NCBI GenBank assembly: GCA_002733155.1
Contig: NVUO01000010.1
Span: 25,041-32,484, forward strand
DNA: 7,444 nucleotides
Direction of reading: 5' to 3'
Origin: Sulfurimonas sp.
GTDB lineage: Bacteria; Campylobacterota; Campylobacteria; Campylobacterales; Sulfurimonadaceae
The translations under genes and the position numbers were made by a program. Each line of letters begins with the position of its first letter. The stretch's first letter is position 1. Positions 6,351 to 7,444 of this stretch are shown in pieces. The notes beneath the pieces are model-generated. The model saw nothing but the letters and a program-made list of their open reading frames with translations. It was not told the origin of the DNA and did no database searches.

Positions 6351-7064
6351 CTATTTTCCTAAAATTCTATTTAATACTTGCTCATAAGCTACTGTTAATC
6401 CACCAAGACCTTGACGGAATCTATCTTTATCCATTTTTTCACCACTTTTTATATCCCAAAAACGACAATTATCAGGTGAAATTTCATCAACTAGAATAAT
6501 ATTTCCATCTTTGTCTTTTCCAAACTCAAGTTTAAAATCAACTAGGTTCAGACCTTTATCTGCAAAATAAGGTAAAAGTATGTCATTTATTTGTCTAGCT
6601 ATACGACGTAGTTTATCTAACTCATCCTGATGCTCTACTAAGCCTAGGATTAATGCATGTTGATCATTTAGTTTAGGATCACCTAATTCATCATTTTTAT
6701 AATCAAATTCAACTAATGTAAAGGGAAGAACTTTACCATCCTCTATGCCAAGGTTGCGAGTAAGACTACCAGTGGCAATATTTCTAACAATAACTTCTAT
6801 TAATATTACATCAACTTTAGTATGTAACATGTGGTTATCATCTAACATCTTTACAAAGTGAGTTTTAATGCCCCTTGATTCTAGAAGTTTAAAAAGTTCA
6901 GTTGAAATTTTATTGTTAAGTGCACCTTTTCCAGCCTCAGAAGATTTTTTTTTGCCATTAAATGCAGTCAAGTCATCTTTGAATTCTGATATTACTAAGT
7001 TATCATCGTCTGTTAAAAATAGTCTTTTTGCCTTACCTTCGTAAAGTAGTTCCCTTTTTTCCAA
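6351..7064 (-). CDS. purC: SAICAR synthetase PurC, TTG start
   Basis: Joins CAIR and aspartate with ATP to make SAICAR, the eighth step of purine synthesis, in the cytoplasm. The 237 residues match the single-domain bacterial enzyme. Motifs: [12 protein letters not shown] at the N-terminus with the glycine/lysine nucleotide loop, [15 protein letters not shown] (26-40), [14 protein letters not shown] (93-106), [12 protein letters not shown] (173-184) and the signature [12 protein letters not shown] (193-204). The start is TTG, encoding Met before EKRELL. It is forced: an in-frame TAA stands only one codon upstream, and the next Met would lose the nucleotide loop. AAGGGA at 7071-7076, 6 bases before the TTG, supports it strongly. 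It follows ctpA by 71 bases and precedes purS by 8, so it heads the purine part of the operon. Confidence 0.97.
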   Translation of the reverse strand: MEKRELLYEGKAKRLFLTDDDNLVISEFKDDLTAFNGKKKSSEAGKGALNNKISTELFKLLESRGIKTHFVKMLDDNHMLHTKVDVILIEVIVRNIATGSLTRNLGIEDGKVLPFTLVEFDYKNDELGDPKLNDQHALILGLVEHQDELDKLRRIARQINDILLPYFADKGLNLVDFKLEFGKDKDGNIILVDEISPDNCRFWDIKSGEKMDKDRFRQGLGGLTVAYEQVLNRILGK

Positions 7065-7070
7065 TCTTTA

Positions 7071-7076
7071 TCCCTT
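7071..7076 (-). promoter_or_regulatory. Ribosome binding site fixing the purC TTG start
   Basis: On the minus strand this reads AAGGGA, ending 6 bases before the TTG at 7062-7064. With a stop codon just upstream in frame, it decides the non-ATG start of purC. Confidence 0.7.
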
Positions 7077-7105
7077 GTAGTGTTAATTTCTTTGATGAGC
7101 AAACA

Positions 7106-7111
7106 TTTATA
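7106..7111 (-). promoter_or_regulatory. Possible -10 box in the ctpA-purC gap
   Basis: On the minus strand the 71-base gap (7065-7135) contains TATAAA within TTTTATAAATG, about 40 bases before the purC start. It could let purC be transcribed apart from ctpA. No convincing -35 box is visible and the AT-rich gap makes chance matches common, so this is weak. I see no hairpin terminator for ctpA in the gap either. Confidence 0.25.
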
Positions 7112-7135
7112 AAATAAATATTTAGCCAGAAAAGA

Positions 7136-7444
7136 TTAAAATTTACTCTGTTTTATAATTATAAGTGCTTTAATAATATCTACACCCTCTTTAAGCTGAA
7201 TGTCTTTATTCATTTGTTCTGCTGTAATTATATGTTTGTTATTTTCTTTTTCATCTTTATTTATCTCTTTTTTCCCGCTTTTTCCCTCAACTTTTTCTAA
7301 TTCTTTTTTTAGATGTTTTTTTAAGTCCGCTTCTTTTAAAGAAAAATTGGTTTTACGAGTTTTAACTTCACCTGGGAATACTTCTATATCTGGTGTAACC
7401 CCAACAGCTTGAATTGTTCTTCCACTTGGAAGGTAGTACCTAGC
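7136..7444 (-). CDS. ctpA: C-terminal end of S41-family carboxyl-terminal processing peptidase (CtpA), rest outside window
   Basis: Only the last 102 residues are here; the frame is open to the right edge and contains no start for this protein, so the gene continues beyond 7444. The visible part begins ARYYLPSGRTIQAVGVTPDI, the strand and loop that follow the catalytic region in PDZ-containing S41 proteases. The Ser-Lys dyad and the PDZ domain would lie upstream, off the window. After EVFPGEVK comes a highly charged Lys/Glu stretch (roughly residues 29-71 of the visible part), then a short ending ITAEQMNKDIQLKEG and VDIIKALIIIKQSKF. The family acts in the periplasm, trimming the C-termini of envelope proteins. 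It sits 71 bases upstream of purC, as Cj0511 does before purC in Campylobacter jejuni. A start-based gene finder would miss it in this window. Confidence 0.93.
   Translation of the reverse strand, partial: ARYYLPSGRTIQAVGVTPDIEVFPGEVKTRKTNFSLKEADLKKHLKKELEKVEGKSGKKEINKDEKENNKHIITAEQMNKDIQLKEGVDIIKALIIIKQSKF

Noticed and set aside
7200..7412. Open frame on the plus strand at the right end, Phe/Ser-rich
   Set aside because: Antisense to the Lys/Glu-rich CtpA tail; the minus-strand frame carries clear S41 protease sequence.
1..7444. CRISPR array, transposon, tRNA/rRNA or a new defence cluster
   Set aside because: No spaced direct repeats, terminal inverted repeats, transposase motifs or RNA-gene sequences were seen; genes are mostly core metabolism and envelope functions.

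Overview
The window is visibly AT-rich and densely packed, with tiny or negative intergenic gaps. Three things point to a Campylobacterota (epsilonproteobacterial) chromosome. The minus-strand gene order ctpA-purC-purS-purQ-(membrane protein with SH3-like end)-plsC-crcB matches the order I recall for Campylobacter jejuni (Cj0511 to Cj0517). The dUTPase is the dimeric all-alpha type typical of that group. The remaining small genes also look like core genes of these bacteria. I cannot fix the genus from sequence alone. Nothing suggests a plasmid, prophage, insertion sequence, CRISPR array or structural RNA.

Layout. (1) Bases 1-1768, plus strand: a PatB/MalY-type PLP-dependent C-S lyase/aminotransferase cut by the left edge, a small unrecognised protein, and a YhbP-like (UPF0306) split-barrel protein whose start overlaps the previous stop as ATGA. 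(2) Bases 1752-1934, minus strand: a 60-residue four-cysteine protein, convergent with and slightly overlapping yhbP. (3) Bases 1935-2018: the only clear divergent intergenic region, with a likely promoter for dut. (4) Bases 2019-3287, plus strand: dut followed by a short, stand-alone ABC ATPase that starts with TTG. (5) Bases 3277-7444, minus strand: a long compact operon read right to left. It holds ctpA (only the C-terminal part is inside), purC (TTG start), purS, purQ, a signal-peptide/two-helix/SH3-like membrane protein (GTG start), plsC and crcB. From purS through crcB almost every junction is an overlap or a few bases, which implies translational coupling.

How the genes fit together. 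The right half combines de novo purine synthesis (PurC, and two of the three subunits of FGAM synthase; PurL is not in the window) with envelope functions: a periplasmic S41 protease, a membrane SH3-like protein, a phospholipid acyltransferase and a fluoride channel. The left half holds sulfur amino acid metabolism, nucleotide-pool cleaning (dUTPase) and several small proteins of unknown role. Two genes run off the window: the lyase at the left (true start upstream of base 1) and ctpA at the right (start beyond base 7444).

I looked for an undescribed system and did not find a convincing one. The best leads are the unstudied membrane protein embedded in the pur operon, the small Cys-rich protein, and the isolated short ABC ATPase translationally linked to dut.
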